This document shows, one piece after another, positions 36,728 to 44,987 of a DNA stretch of 64,000 nucleotides (within the stretch, counting starts at the first letter, position 1; every line of letters begins with the position of its first letter). The stretch is from Tolypothrix sp. FACHB-123. Its GTDB lineage: Bacteria; Cyanobacteriota; Cyanobacteriia; Cyanobacteriales; Nostocaceae. A program made the translations under genes and the position numbers. The stretch is from positions 95,609 through 159,608 of the forward strand of contig NZ_JACJRE010000011.1 in NCBI RefSeq assembly GCF_014697075.1, written 5' to 3'. A model generated the notes under the pieces. It was not told where the DNA came from and searched no databases. It was given only the letters and a program-made list of their open reading frames with translations.

Positions 36728-38000
36728 AATTCTTAACTCTATGCCCAATATCTCTACGGTAATACATGCCCGCAAAGTGAATGGATTCTAAACCAGTGTA
36801 GGCTTGGGCGATCGCTTCCGCAAAATTTGCGCCTGTACCAGTGACGTTTAATACTCGTCCGCCATTGGTGACTATTTCTTGTTGCTGGTTTAATGTTGTC
36901 CCTGCATGAAATACAGTTACTCCGGCTGTGTTGGCTTGGGTAATTCCCGTAATTACATGTCCTTTTTCATACTCTCCTGGATAACCGCCAGCGGCAGCAA
37001 CGACGGTAGCGGCGGCTCCGGGTTTCCAAGTAATTGGTGTTTGGGCTAAACGCTGTTCCACACAGGCTAAAATTAACTCTTCTAAGGGGGTTTCCAACAG
37101 GGGGAGTATGACTTGAGTTTCGGGATCGCCAAAGCGACAGTTAAATTCCAACACCTTAAAGTCGCCGTTGGGAGCAATCATTAAGCCGGCGTAGAGTACA
37201 CCCTGGTAATCAATGCCTTTAGCTTTTAAAGTCGCGATCGCTCTTTCTAAAACTTCTGTTTGCACCCGTGCCATAATCTCTGGTGTGGCAATGGGTGCAG
37301 GGGCGTAAGCTCCCATTCCCCCGGTATTATCGCCTGTATCGCCTTCGCCAATCCGTTTATGATCCTGGGCGGGTAATAAGGGGCGAATTGTTAAACCGTC
37401 AGTTAAGGCTAACACGGAAACTTCTTGCCCAATCAAGCATTCTTCAATGACAACAAATTCCCCCGCACTACCAAATTGTCCTTGAAATATCGCTTCAATG
37501 GCACTGTAAGCTGCGTCTACTGTTTCCGCCACTGTCACACCCTTACCAGCCGCCAAGCCATCGGCTTTGACCACAATCGGTGCGCCCTGGGCTTTGACGT
37601 AGGATTTAGCGGCGGCGGCTTCTGTAAACACTGCCGCTTTGGCTGTGGGGATACCTGCTTCTTGCATTAAAGCCTTCGCCCAAGCTTTACTTGCTTCAAT
37701 TTGTGCCCCGGCTCTATCTGGGCCAAATACCTTCAATCCTTGATTATGGAGATAATCTGTAATTCCTTTAGCTAAGGGTACTTCTGGGCCGACTACAACC
37801 AGATTTATCCCATTATTTACAGCATATTTGCCAATACCCTCAAAATCATCTACCGCCAGAGGTATATTTTGGCAATTTGCCATACTTGCCGTACCGCCAT
37901 TACCCGGTACACAAAAAACTTGCTCAACTTGGTTAGATTGCAGCAGTTTCCACGCCAGAGCGTGTTCGCGCCCCCCATTTCCAACAACTAAAACTTTCAC
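36726..38000 (-). CDS. purD: Phosphoribosylamine-glycine ligase
   Basis: A 424-residue ATP-grasp enzyme of purine synthesis. N-terminal VLVVGNGGREHALAWKL, then IVVKADGLAAGKGVTVA, DHKRIGEGDTGDNTGGMGAYAPAP, LEFNCRFGDPETQ and C-terminal AGMYYRRDIGHRV are all diagnostic. Complete. It precedes nblS on the same strand with about 185 bp between, so co-transcription is possible. Confidence 0.96.
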   Translation of the reverse strand: MKVLVVGNGGREHALAWKLLQSNQVEQVFCVPGNGGTASMANCQNIPLAVDDFEGIGKYAVNNGINLVVVGPEVPLAKGITDYLHNQGLKVFGPDRAGAQIEASKAWAKALMQEAGIPTAKAAVFTEAAAAKSYVKAQGAPIVVKADGLAAGKGVTVAETVDAAYSAIEAIFQGQFGSAGEFVVIEECLIGQEVSVLALTDGLTIRPLLPAQDHKRIGEGDTGDNTGGMGAYAPAPIATPEIMARVQTEVLERAIATLKAKGIDYQGVLYAGLMIAPNGDFKVLEFNCRFGDPETQVILPLLETPLEELILACVEQRLAQTPITWKPGAAATVVAAAGGYPGEYEKGHVITGITQANTAGVTVFHAGTTLNQQQEIVTNGGRVLNVTGTGANFAEAIAQAYTGLESIHFAGMYYRRDIGHRVKN

Positions 38001-38074
38001 GGATATCCTCTTACTTCCCTTGCCAACAGCGAAGCTACTCGCGGATCAATTTTTTCATCAATGCTTGTGCTTAT

Positions 38075-38210
38075 GCAAGGGGCATTGGTTATTGGGCATG
38101 GGGCATGGGGCATTGGGCATGGGGCACTTGTACTGAGCGAAGTCGAAGTATTGGGCATTGGGCATGGGGCATGGGGCACTTGTACTGAGCGTAAAGGCTG
38201 CGGCATCGCT
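38075..38210. repeat. Complex GGGCATGGGGCA / CTTGTACTGAGCG repeat cluster
   Basis: Tandem GGGCATT/GGGGCATG units, with a segment CACTTGTACTGAGCG present twice about 68 bp apart. Non-coding repeat of a type dispersed in Nostocales; it lies upstream of purD on the divergent side. Confidence 0.6.
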
Positions 38211-38253
38211 TCTAAGTATTTTTCCCGCACTTTTTATAATTTTAAATTGGTAT

Positions 38254-38484
38254 CGTTTTGATCGTCGTCAAAGTCGTTTTGATCGTCGTCAAAGTCGTTT
38301 TGATCGTCGTCAAAGTCGTTTTGATCGTCGTCAAAGTCGTTTTGATCGTCGTCAAAGTCGTTTTGATCGTCATCAAAGTCGTTTTGATCGTCGTCAAAGT
38401 CGTTTTGATCGTCGTCAAAGTCGTTTTGATCGTCATCAAAGTCGTTTTGATCGTCATCAAAGTCGTTTTGATCGTCATCAAAGT
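38254..38484. repeat. 21-bp tandem repeat, 11 copies
   Basis: Unit CGTTTTGATCGTCGTCAAAGT repeated eleven times without gaps, plus a partial twelfth (CGTTTTGA at 38485). Copies 6, 9, 10 and 11 have GTC to ATC. The unit holds an interrupted palindrome (TTTGA...TCAAA). Since 21 is divisible by 3 most frames stay open (RFDRRQS on plus, TIKTTLM on minus), which creates spurious ORFs; no start signals support translation. Confidence 0.95.
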
Positions 38485-38582
38485 CGTTTTGAGGGATTTT
38501 AATGACGGTTTTCTCTGGCTGAACCCGATTTACAGTGAATGCGATCGCACTTTATGAAAAAATACAGCAAATTGCCAGTTGG

Positions 38583-39305
38583 TTAACTATGAATGCTTAC
38601 AAATACAAAGCCGCGAGTTTTACCTGAAGTAGTATCATGTGTTGCCATTGCTTTCCACAATTCTTCTGCTTTCACCCAAACAGGCGGATATTTATAACGA
38701 GAAACATCCAAAATTAAAAATCTATCTGTTTGTTGATTATAGGCAGCTAAAGGCGAAATATGACCGCCTCTTTCTTGGCCAATTGCTTTGCGTAAATAAT
38801 TAACAATAATAAAATTACCTGGTTGTTGTAAATTCTCTGCGGCTAGTTTCCGAAAGTTATCTAAACTAATATCAGCCCCATGATAAATTTTAACTTTGAC
38901 ACCATAACTTTCTAATAACCCACCTAATTGTTCTAAAGTCATACCTTTACGCGCAACATCTTCAGCCGAAATTACTTCTTTGGTTTTCTCATTGCTAAAA
39001 AAGTTTTCTTGGGTAAATACGCGATATGGTTTATATTGTGGTGCTTCTGGTGCGGTAATTCCTAAACTGTTCAGCACCATTACTATACTAGCTACGCCAC
39101 AATAGGCTTGATTGTTTTGAGTAATAAACTGACTGCTGAGGGGAAAGAAATCTTCTCTGGCTTGGCTTTCAATTAATAATTTTTCTCCCTCCTTGGAGTT
39201 GAAATTAATTAAATTAGGTGCGAGAGTCAGAGTTTGAGCTAATACAGTACTGCCACTCAAGCAAATACCTAATAAAAGAAATTTGATAAATGATTTTAGT
39301 ATCAT
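38583..39305 (-). CDS. Phytochelatin-synthase-like cysteine peptidase (C83 family), exported
   Basis: About 240 residues from the preferred ATG at 39305, which opens a classical signal peptide (FIKFLLLGICLSGSTVLAQ). The open frame extends 22 codons upstream to 39371. Catalytic Cys in NNQAYCGVASIVMVLNSLG, His in GGHISPLAAY and Asp in LDVSRYKYPP form the papain-like triad of phytochelatin synthases. Bacterial members are short (no C-terminal metal-sensing domain, as here) and mainly cleave Gly from glutathione. The divergent gene encodes a GST. Confidence 0.85.
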   Translation of the reverse strand: MILKSFIKFLLLGICLSGSTVLAQTLTLAPNLINFNSKEGEKLLIESQAREDFFPLSSQFITQNNQAYCGVASIVMVLNSLGITAPEAPQYKPYRVFTQENFFSNEKTKEVISAEDVARKGMTLEQLGGLLESYGVKVKIYHGADISLDNFRKLAAENLQQPGNFIIVNYLRKAIGQERGGHISPLAAYNQQTDRFLILDVSRYKYPPVWVKAEELWKAMATHDTTSGKTRGFVFVSIHS

Positions 39306-39460
39306 ATGTTCAGATTTATTTGACTTAGATGAAAGTGCAGATTTAATATATTTAAACTTTAAAATTCTCATTTTTTATGAATAAATATAAAATAATTTAT
39401 CATTCAATATAGTACAAGGTATGATACTTGCAAGAAATGAAATTAATTATAATTTATAAC

Positions 39461-40162
39461 ATGGGGAAAAATTCACTTTTCAAAACATTTGTTAGTGCCA
39501 GTGAGATCGCGTTAATTTTTCAGCCCATTGCACCACTCTTAGCTGTACCGCCACAGCCAAGTAATTCTCTACCTGCTACCAATAACCAGAATGCACCAAA
39601 TAAAGCTAAATTAAAACTCTATGGTGCGCCAAGAACGCGCGTACCAATTGTGCAGTGGTATTTAGCAGAATTAAACATTCCTTATGACTATATTTCACTC
39701 AATTTCAATGCTAACGAACAGAAGCAGCCTGAGTTTTTAGCCATTAATCCTATGGGTAAAGTGCCTGCTATAGTTGATGGCAATCTAAAATTATGGGAAT
39801 CTGGGGCAATTTTGCTTTATTTAGCCGATAAATACAATCAACTGCCTAATTCTGTCGAAGAACGCGCCAAAATTACCCAGTGGGTGATTTTTGCCAATGC
39901 TACCTTGGGGCCTGGTTTATTTTTAGCAGATAGGCGGGAAAAAGAAATGCCAACTTTACTCGCGCCACTGAATCAAATTTTGCAGACACAGCCTTTTATC
40001 GCCAGTAATAAATTCACTGTGGCAGATATTGCAGTTGCTTCCTACTTGCACTACGCTAAATTACTTTTATCATTAGACTTTAGTAAATATCCTGCGGTTG
40101 TCGCTTATCTTGATAGAGTTACTGCTAGACAACCATTTAAAGATACTCTGGGTAAACGTTAA
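39461..40162 (+). CDS. Glutathione S-transferase with N-terminal export-like segment
   Basis: About 233 residues from the ATG at 39461; further in-frame starts exist at 39437 (ATG) and 39428 (TTG). The first 35 residues look like a signal peptide plus Pro-rich linker (EIALIFQPIAPLLAVPPQPSNS). Then a GST thioredoxin-fold domain (LKLYGAPRTRVPIVQWYLAELNIPYDYI, NPMGKVPAI, ESGAILLYLADKY) and a helical C-terminal domain (TVADIAVASYLHYAK). A cytosolic GST fused to an export signal is unusual. It is divergent from the phytochelatin-synthase-like gene, which also uses glutathione. Confidence 0.82.
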   Translation: MGKNSLFKTFVSASEIALIFQPIAPLLAVPPQPSNSLPATNNQNAPNKAKLKLYGAPRTRVPIVQWYLAELNIPYDYISLNFNANEQKQPEFLAINPMGKVPAIVDGNLKLWESGAILLYLADKYNQLPNSVEERAKITQWVIFANATLGPGLFLADRREKEMPTLLAPLNQILQTQPFIASNKFTVADIAVASYLHYAKLLLSLDFSKYPAVVAYLDRVTARQPFKDTLGKR

Positions 40163-40241
40163 TTTTTGATTTTACAATCAAGAATGGCGATCGCAGGGCA
40201 CAATAAAAACAAACCACAGCGATTTTTAACGCTACGCTACC

Positions 40242-41378
40242 ATGAGCTACTGCCTTAATCCCCATTGTCCAAAACCAGAAAATGCTGATGATGCTAAGTT
40301 TTGCTTAACTTGCGGTTCTAAGTTACTCCTCAAAGAACGTTACCGCGCAATTAAACCCATAGGACAAGGTGGTTTTGGGCGTACTTTCTTGGCGGTGGAT
40401 GAAGATAAACCCTCAAAACCGCGCTGTGTAATTAAGCAATTTTACCCCCAAGCCCAAGGCACTAATAATGTGCAAAAAGCGGTGGAGTTATTTAACCAGG
40501 AAGCTGTGCAGTTAGATGAGTTAGGACAACATCCGCAAATTCCTTCATTACTGGCGTATTTTACCCAAGAAGATAGACAGTATTTGGTACAAGAATTTAT
40601 TGATGGGAGAAATTTAGCTCAGGAATTAGTTGAACAAGGTGCGTTTAATGAAGTGCAGATTCGCCAGTTACTCAATGATTTATTGTCAGTACTGCAATTT
40701 TGTCATGCTAGACAAGTAATTCACCGCGATATCAAACCAGAAAATATTATTTTACGCAGTAGCGATAAAAAATTAGTTTTAGTAGATTTTGGGGCTTCTA
40801 AATCTGCCACCAGTACCGCCCTCAACCGCACAGGTACAAGTATTGGTAGTCCCGAATATGTCGCCCCAGAACAAATTCGCGGACGGGCAATTTTTGCCAG
40901 CGATATCTATAGTTTAGGTGCAACTTGTGTGCGACTATTAACAGAGCGATCGCCTTTTGATTCTTATGATGTGAATAGCGATACTTGGAATTGGCAGCAA
41001 TACTTAAAAACTCCGGTTAGTAATGATTTGAGCCGCATTCTCAACAAAATGTTAGCCAGTATCCCTGTCAAACGCTATCAAACAGTAGATGAAGTCCTCA
41101 AGGATTTGCAAAAGTTACCATTAAACGCCACACCAGCGACATCAGTTAAGCCTGTTACTATCTCACCATCCACACCTCAACCTGCAATTGCTCCGAAAAG
41201 TAACAGTCAAATTGAGCGAGAATTAGAAGAAATGAAAACCCTCTTTTTGGGCGGGAATAAGCAGCAAAAAAATCCAGCAAATCCACAAAATCCCAATCCT
41301 CAGCCTACTACTAAAAGTATCATTGACGATGAATTAGAAGAATTAAAAAGTAAGTATTTGGGTAATAATAACCCGTAA
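40242..41378 (+). CDS. Ser/Thr protein kinase with N-terminal zinc ribbon
   Basis: A 378-residue Hanks-type kinase. N-terminal CLNPHCPKP...KFCLTCGSKLL is a four-Cys zinc ribbon. The kinase domain (about 34-290) has GQGGFGRTF, VIKQF, HRDIKPENI and DFGASKS, with GSPEYVAPEQIRG as activation-loop anchor. The C-terminal tail ends in two related acidic/Lys motifs, ERELEEMKTLFLG and DDELEELKSKYLG, possibly a docking repeat. Soluble, unlike the 23202 kinase. Substrates unknown. Confidence 0.9.
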   Translation: MSYCLNPHCPKPENADDAKFCLTCGSKLLLKERYRAIKPIGQGGFGRTFLAVDEDKPSKPRCVIKQFYPQAQGTNNVQKAVELFNQEAVQLDELGQHPQIPSLLAYFTQEDRQYLVQEFIDGRNLAQELVEQGAFNEVQIRQLLNDLLSVLQFCHARQVIHRDIKPENIILRSSDKKLVLVDFGASKSATSTALNRTGTSIGSPEYVAPEQIRGRAIFASDIYSLGATCVRLLTERSPFDSYDVNSDTWNWQQYLKTPVSNDLSRILNKMLASIPVKRYQTVDEVLKDLQKLPLNATPATSVKPVTISPSTPQPAIAPKSNSQIERELEEMKTLFLGGNKQQKNPANPQNPNPQPTTKSIIDDELEELKSKYLGNNNP

Positions 41379-41509
41379 AATCCTGAGATGATTTCACGTA
41401 ACCACCATACTTTTTTCAAATTTAGACTTCAGTAGGTATTGAATTTTTCATCCTGCGTCGGTGCGTTGCGCTACGCGACAACACACCCTACAATCTTTGA
41501 ACAGTCAAC

Positions 41510-41525
41510 CGTCAACAGTCAACCA
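41510..41525. repeat. GTCAAC heptamer repeat overlapping the end of a minus-strand gene
   Basis: Two to three AGTCAAC units abut the stop of the minus-strand gene at 41519, so its C-terminus (HFVDG) is partly repeat-derived. Confidence 0.5.
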
Positions 41526-42559
41526 TCAACAAAATGTAGTCCTGATACTGCTTGCTCAATATCTAAGTTTAAATATTTATCTAATGGTAGATACATCCAA
41601 TTAAGTGCTACTTGGGGGTCTGGGTTGGTTTTGTGAAACCCTAGTGCTGATACTAATTGTTCATTACTTGGATGTATGGTGAGAGCATAGATATCGCACA
41701 GGTTAGGAAAATCAGCTTGGATACGTACTAATGTTTTTTGGGTATCCGTTAATAATTCACAAAGGTTATTTAGCTGTTTGTAAGGTAAATCGATTTGCCA
41801 ACTGCGGACAAAAATCGATGTACAATTGCGATCGCCTATTTGGGCAATTTGAAATGGGTCAATGTCCCAAGTTGCGCTCATGTGCAAGCCTTTACGCGCT
41901 GGAATAAAGAAATTGGCTTCTGATTCTCTCGCGACTGGATACAGCACGTAAAAACCCACAGCATCTTGGTTATCACTGCGGCGCAAAACCCTCATCCCTG
42001 TTGGATATTGTTCCGCCCAACCCCGGATGATTCTGACAATTCTGTGGGGTAGTGCAGTGGCTTTTTTATTCATCCAGTTGTAATTACGGGCTAAAAAACT
42101 CGCAACGGGGACAGCATCGGTGCGGGGATTAAAGTTGTCGGGGAAAAGTTTGATATCTGCTTTGTCTGGGGTGGTATTTTGGGGATTGGGTAATAAAGAA
42201 CGGATGCGAATACAAGTACTATTACCATCAAAGTCTTTTTCAATCAGCCCCAAAGCCACCAGCTTATCAATCATCATACCCGCAGAGCGATCGCTTCCCC
42301 GTTCTTGTTCGCCATAAAAAACTTCTTGCGCTTCCCGATGGGTACAAGGAACAAACCCATCAGGTAAATCCAGTTCTGTCAAAGGTTTGGGGAAATGTTG
42401 ACCTAATTCTTGCCGTTGTTTAAGTAGTAAATAAACCCACAACTTGACAAAATATTCTGCGCGTCGCCGTGTTATCCCCACTCGCCCTTGCAATTGGGAG
42501 ACATATTTGCGCTGTAGTTCCAGAGGAAACCATTGTTCAATACTTTGGGGATTTATCAT
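41519..42559 (-). CDS. Conserved cyanobacterial-type hypothetical protein
   Basis: A 346-residue soluble protein. The N-terminal part (about 1-125: RKYVSQLQGRVGITRRRAEYFVKLWVYLLLKQ ... IDKLVALGLIEKD) looks like a winged-helix or helical DNA-binding region. The C-terminal part (RMVLRRSDNQDAVGFYVLYPV-like segment, VSALGFHKT, DPQVALNWMYLPLD) suggests an acetyltransferase-like (GNAT) fold, with no clear acetyl-CoA loop. Function unknown; transcribed alone. Confidence 0.65.
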   Translation of the reverse strand: MINPQSIEQWFPLELQRKYVSQLQGRVGITRRRAEYFVKLWVYLLLKQRQELGQHFPKPLTELDLPDGFVPCTHREAQEVFYGEQERGSDRSAGMMIDKLVALGLIEKDFDGNSTCIRIRSLLPNPQNTTPDKADIKLFPDNFNPRTDAVPVASFLARNYNWMNKKATALPHRIVRIIRGWAEQYPTGMRVLRRSDNQDAVGFYVLYPVARESEANFFIPARKGLHMSATWDIDPFQIAQIGDRNCTSIFVRSWQIDLPYKQLNNLCELLTDTQKTLVRIQADFPNLCDIYALTIHPSNEQLVSALGFHKTNPDPQVALNWMYLPLDKYLNLDIEQAVSGLHFVDG

Positions 42560-43001
42560 CTCGCAAGACTCCTGACTTTTCCTAACTCGTGCAGTTGAAC
42601 GGCAGCTACAATTGATTAGTCCCTAGTAGTAGACTGTGTTTGTATAGCCGAACCAGTGCGTTCGGTCGCCAGACTTCTACGTAGCCTAAGGGTGACTGGC
42701 GTGCGAAAAAAATTCGCCAGGTTGAGATTCCTGTACCAATCAGCTTTATAAAAACTTCACCCTAATTCAGATAATTTACGCAAACTTCAGCAGCATTACT
42801 ATAATTACTGCCTACTCATTGCATCAACAGAATCGCGAACCCCAAAATTTAGTTAAACACCTGATTAATATCACAAGTAATTTGTTGACTGTTGACTGTT
42901 GACTGTTGACTGTTGACTGTTAGCAGTTAAAAGGAAAAATTACGGTGTTAGATGAGTAACAGCTATCCCTATTTGACTGTCATGCTGAGTTTTGGAGGAA
43001 A
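42560..43001. other. Intergenic region with palindromes and heptamer repeat
   Basis: About 440 bp between divergent genes. Holds an imperfect palindrome around 42660-42720 (GGTCGCCAG...CTGGCG) and the tandem heptamers at 42884. A GAGGAAATTG ribosome binding site precedes the next gene. No gene supported. Confidence 0.55.
42884..42918. repeat. Short tandem repeat, five perfect GTTGACT heptamers
   Basis: Five uninterrupted copies of GTTGACT, followed by a degenerate GTTAGCAGTT. This is the longest perfect heptamer tract in the window. Confidence 0.9.
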
Positions 43002-43655
43002 TTGATGATGATATTTTCAAATGACGAAAATAATTTAAATTATATTGCTATCCCTGGAGATAAACAGCATCAAAATACTACCAATCATGATAATTTACAA
43101 CCTGTAGCTAAAGTTGATTTACTACAAGCTATTATTGAAAGTTTTGTTGATGGTGTTTTGATAGTATCACCTCAAGGAAAATTAATTCATGCAAATGAGT
43201 ATGCCAGGGCTATCTGCCGACAATTAATGACCAAAGCGACAGCTAATGATGTAATACCAGAAGAAGTTTGGCAGATTTGTCAATCTTTAATTGAAAGCTC
43301 CGAATTATTTACCACAGAAAAAATCATTCTTGAGTCGGAAATTCAACCCAAGCCAACAATGAAATTGCGCCTAAGGGTTAGATGGTTGGAACTATCTGCC
43401 AATCCAGAGAACTTTTTATTAGTGACTGTTGAGGATTGCAATCAGTATAGCAAAAGTATAGCGATCGCTGATGCTAAAAAATACAATTTGACAGACCGAG
43501 AAATAGAAGTTTGGCTACTACGACGGGCTAATCTTTCCTATAAAGAAATCGCCAATAAATTATATATTACTATCAATACAGTGAAGAAGCATTTGCAAAA
43601 TATCTATGCTAAACAACAAGACATAAATAATATGAATGAATACAACTTTGTTTGA
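43002..43655 (+). CDS. PAS-LuxR-type transcriptional regulator
   Basis: A 217-residue protein. A PAS-like domain (IIESFVDGVLIVSPQGKLIHANEYARAI, about 44-140) is followed by a LuxR/GerE helix-turn-helix (YNLTDREIEVWLLRRANLSYKEIANKLYITINTVKKHLQNIYAK, about 160-205). No receiver domain, so it is not a classical response regulator. It probably binds DNA in response to a small-molecule or redox cue; target unknown. GAGG precedes the ATG. Monocistronic. Confidence 0.82.
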   Translation: MMMIFSNDENNLNYIAIPGDKQHQNTTNHDNLQPVAKVDLLQAIIESFVDGVLIVSPQGKLIHANEYARAICRQLMTKATANDVIPEEVWQICQSLIESSELFTTEKIILESEIQPKPTMKLRLRVRWLELSANPENFLLVTVEDCNQYSKSIAIADAKKYNLTDREIEVWLLRRANLSYKEIANKLYITINTVKKHLQNIYAKQQDINNMNEYNFV

Positions 43656-43794
43656 AAAGTAAAATATGCCAAATTGTAGGGTGTGTTATGCCGTAGGCTA
43701 ACGCACCTTTTTTTATAATTACTATATGTAATTTATATTAATTAAAATAATTTTGTAGCACATCAATGATATTCAAGAAAGCAATAGGACAAAA

Positions 43795-43815
43795 GGGCAA
43801 GGCATTGCCTTGCCC
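43795..43815. repeat. Hairpin GGGCAAGGC/GCCTTGCCC
   Basis: Perfect 9-bp stem with a 3-nt loop followed by CCTACAATCT. Dispersed hairpin of the same type as at 26038; 94 bp before the cofG start. Confidence 0.55.
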
Positions 43816-43908
43816 CTACAATCTGCCACTTTATTTTGTTTGATTTGTATTATAATTGTTGAATCAATACTCAACAATTAGATATTTAATTTCTCTAATT
43901 TTGCACTT

Positions 43909-44895
43909 ATGCTAAATGAGAATTCCCGGATTGTTACATATAGCCCCGCTTATACAATTGTTCCTACTTATGAATGCTTTAATCGCTGTAGTTACTGTAA
44001 CTTTCGTAGCGAGCCTGGTAAAAGTCCCTGGTTAACTTTAGCAGCAGCAGCAAGCATTTTACAGAAATTGCCAAGAAAAAATGTCTGGGAAATTCTTATC
44101 CTCAGCGGTGAAGTTCATCCTCATTCCCCAAAGCGTGAAGAGTGGTTCCAACGAATTTATGATTTGTGTCAATTAGCATTTTCAATGGGTTTTTTCCCCC
44201 ACACCAATGCAGGGACGCTTAGCTTTGAAGAAATGCAAAAGCTGAAGCATGTTAATGTTTCAATGGGGTTAATGTTAGAGCAATTAACGCCTAAGTTATT
44301 AAATACAGTACATCGCCACGCACCAAGTAAATTACCACAATTACGGTTACAACAATTAGAATGGGCAGGAGAATTACAAATTCCCTTTACTACAGGGTTA
44401 CTATTAGGGATTGGGGAAACATTTGCCGATTGTGAGGAAACATTAGCAGCTATATCTGAATTACATCAGCGTTATCATCACATTCAAGAAGTTATTTTAC
44501 AACCCCATAGTCCAGGAAATCAGCAAACTTTTGATGCACCACCTTTTGACCCCCATAAATTACCAGAAATAATTGCTCAAGCACGGCAAATTTTACCGCC
44601 AGAGATTACAATTCAAATTCCGCCGAATTTAGTTAAAGATGATCAATGGTTACTTGCTTGTATAGGGGCGGGTGCGAGAGATTTAGGCGGAATTGGGCCA
44701 AAAGATGAAGTGAACCCTGATTATCCCCATATTCAAGAGCAAGAATTGAGAGAAATTTTACAGCCTGCGGGGTGGGAATTAGTGCCAAGATTGCCTATTT
44801 ATCCTCAATTTGATAGTTGGTTATCGGCAAAATTGCAAACAGCAGTCACGTCGCTACGCTCCGAATTCAAAATTCAAAATTCAAGACACATATAA
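43909..44895 (+). CDS. cofG: FO synthase subunit 1 (CofG), radical SAM enzyme
   Basis: A 328-residue radical SAM protein. YSPAYTIVPTYECFNRCSYCNFR carries the CxxxCxxC [4Fe-4S] motif and is diagnostic for CofG, which with CofH makes 7,8-didemethyl-8-hydroxy-5-deazariboflavin, the F420 chromophore that cyanobacteria use in DNA photolyase. LLSGEVHPHSP and GIGETFADCEETL are typical. cofH is not adjacent. The last 15 residues (SLRSEFKIQNSRHI region) are encoded by intergenic-type repeat sequence, extending the normal C-terminus. Confidence 0.9.
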   Translation: MLNENSRIVTYSPAYTIVPTYECFNRCSYCNFRSEPGKSPWLTLAAAASILQKLPRKNVWEILILSGEVHPHSPKREEWFQRIYDLCQLAFSMGFFPHTNAGTLSFEEMQKLKHVNVSMGLMLEQLTPKLLNTVHRHAPSKLPQLRLQQLEWAGELQIPFTTGLLLGIGETFADCEETLAAISELHQRYHHIQEVILQPHSPGNQQTFDAPPFDPHKLPEIIAQARQILPPEITIQIPPNLVKDDQWLLACIGAGARDLGGIGPKDEVNPDYPHIQEQELREILQPAGWELVPRLPIYPQFDSWLSAKLQTAVTSLRSEFKIQNSRHI

Positions 44896-44987
44896 ATAAA
44901 TTTATTGGCTCTGTATCCTGTTTATTTTCGATCAAGCGATCGCGACTTCTCAACAGTCAGCAGTCAACCGTCAACAGTCAACCTAAA

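Noticed and set aside
38158-38557. ORFs of 79 to 114 codons on both strands across the 21-bp repeat
   Set aside because: They exist only because the repeat unit is a multiple of three; starts fall inside flanking repeats and no ribosome binding site is present.
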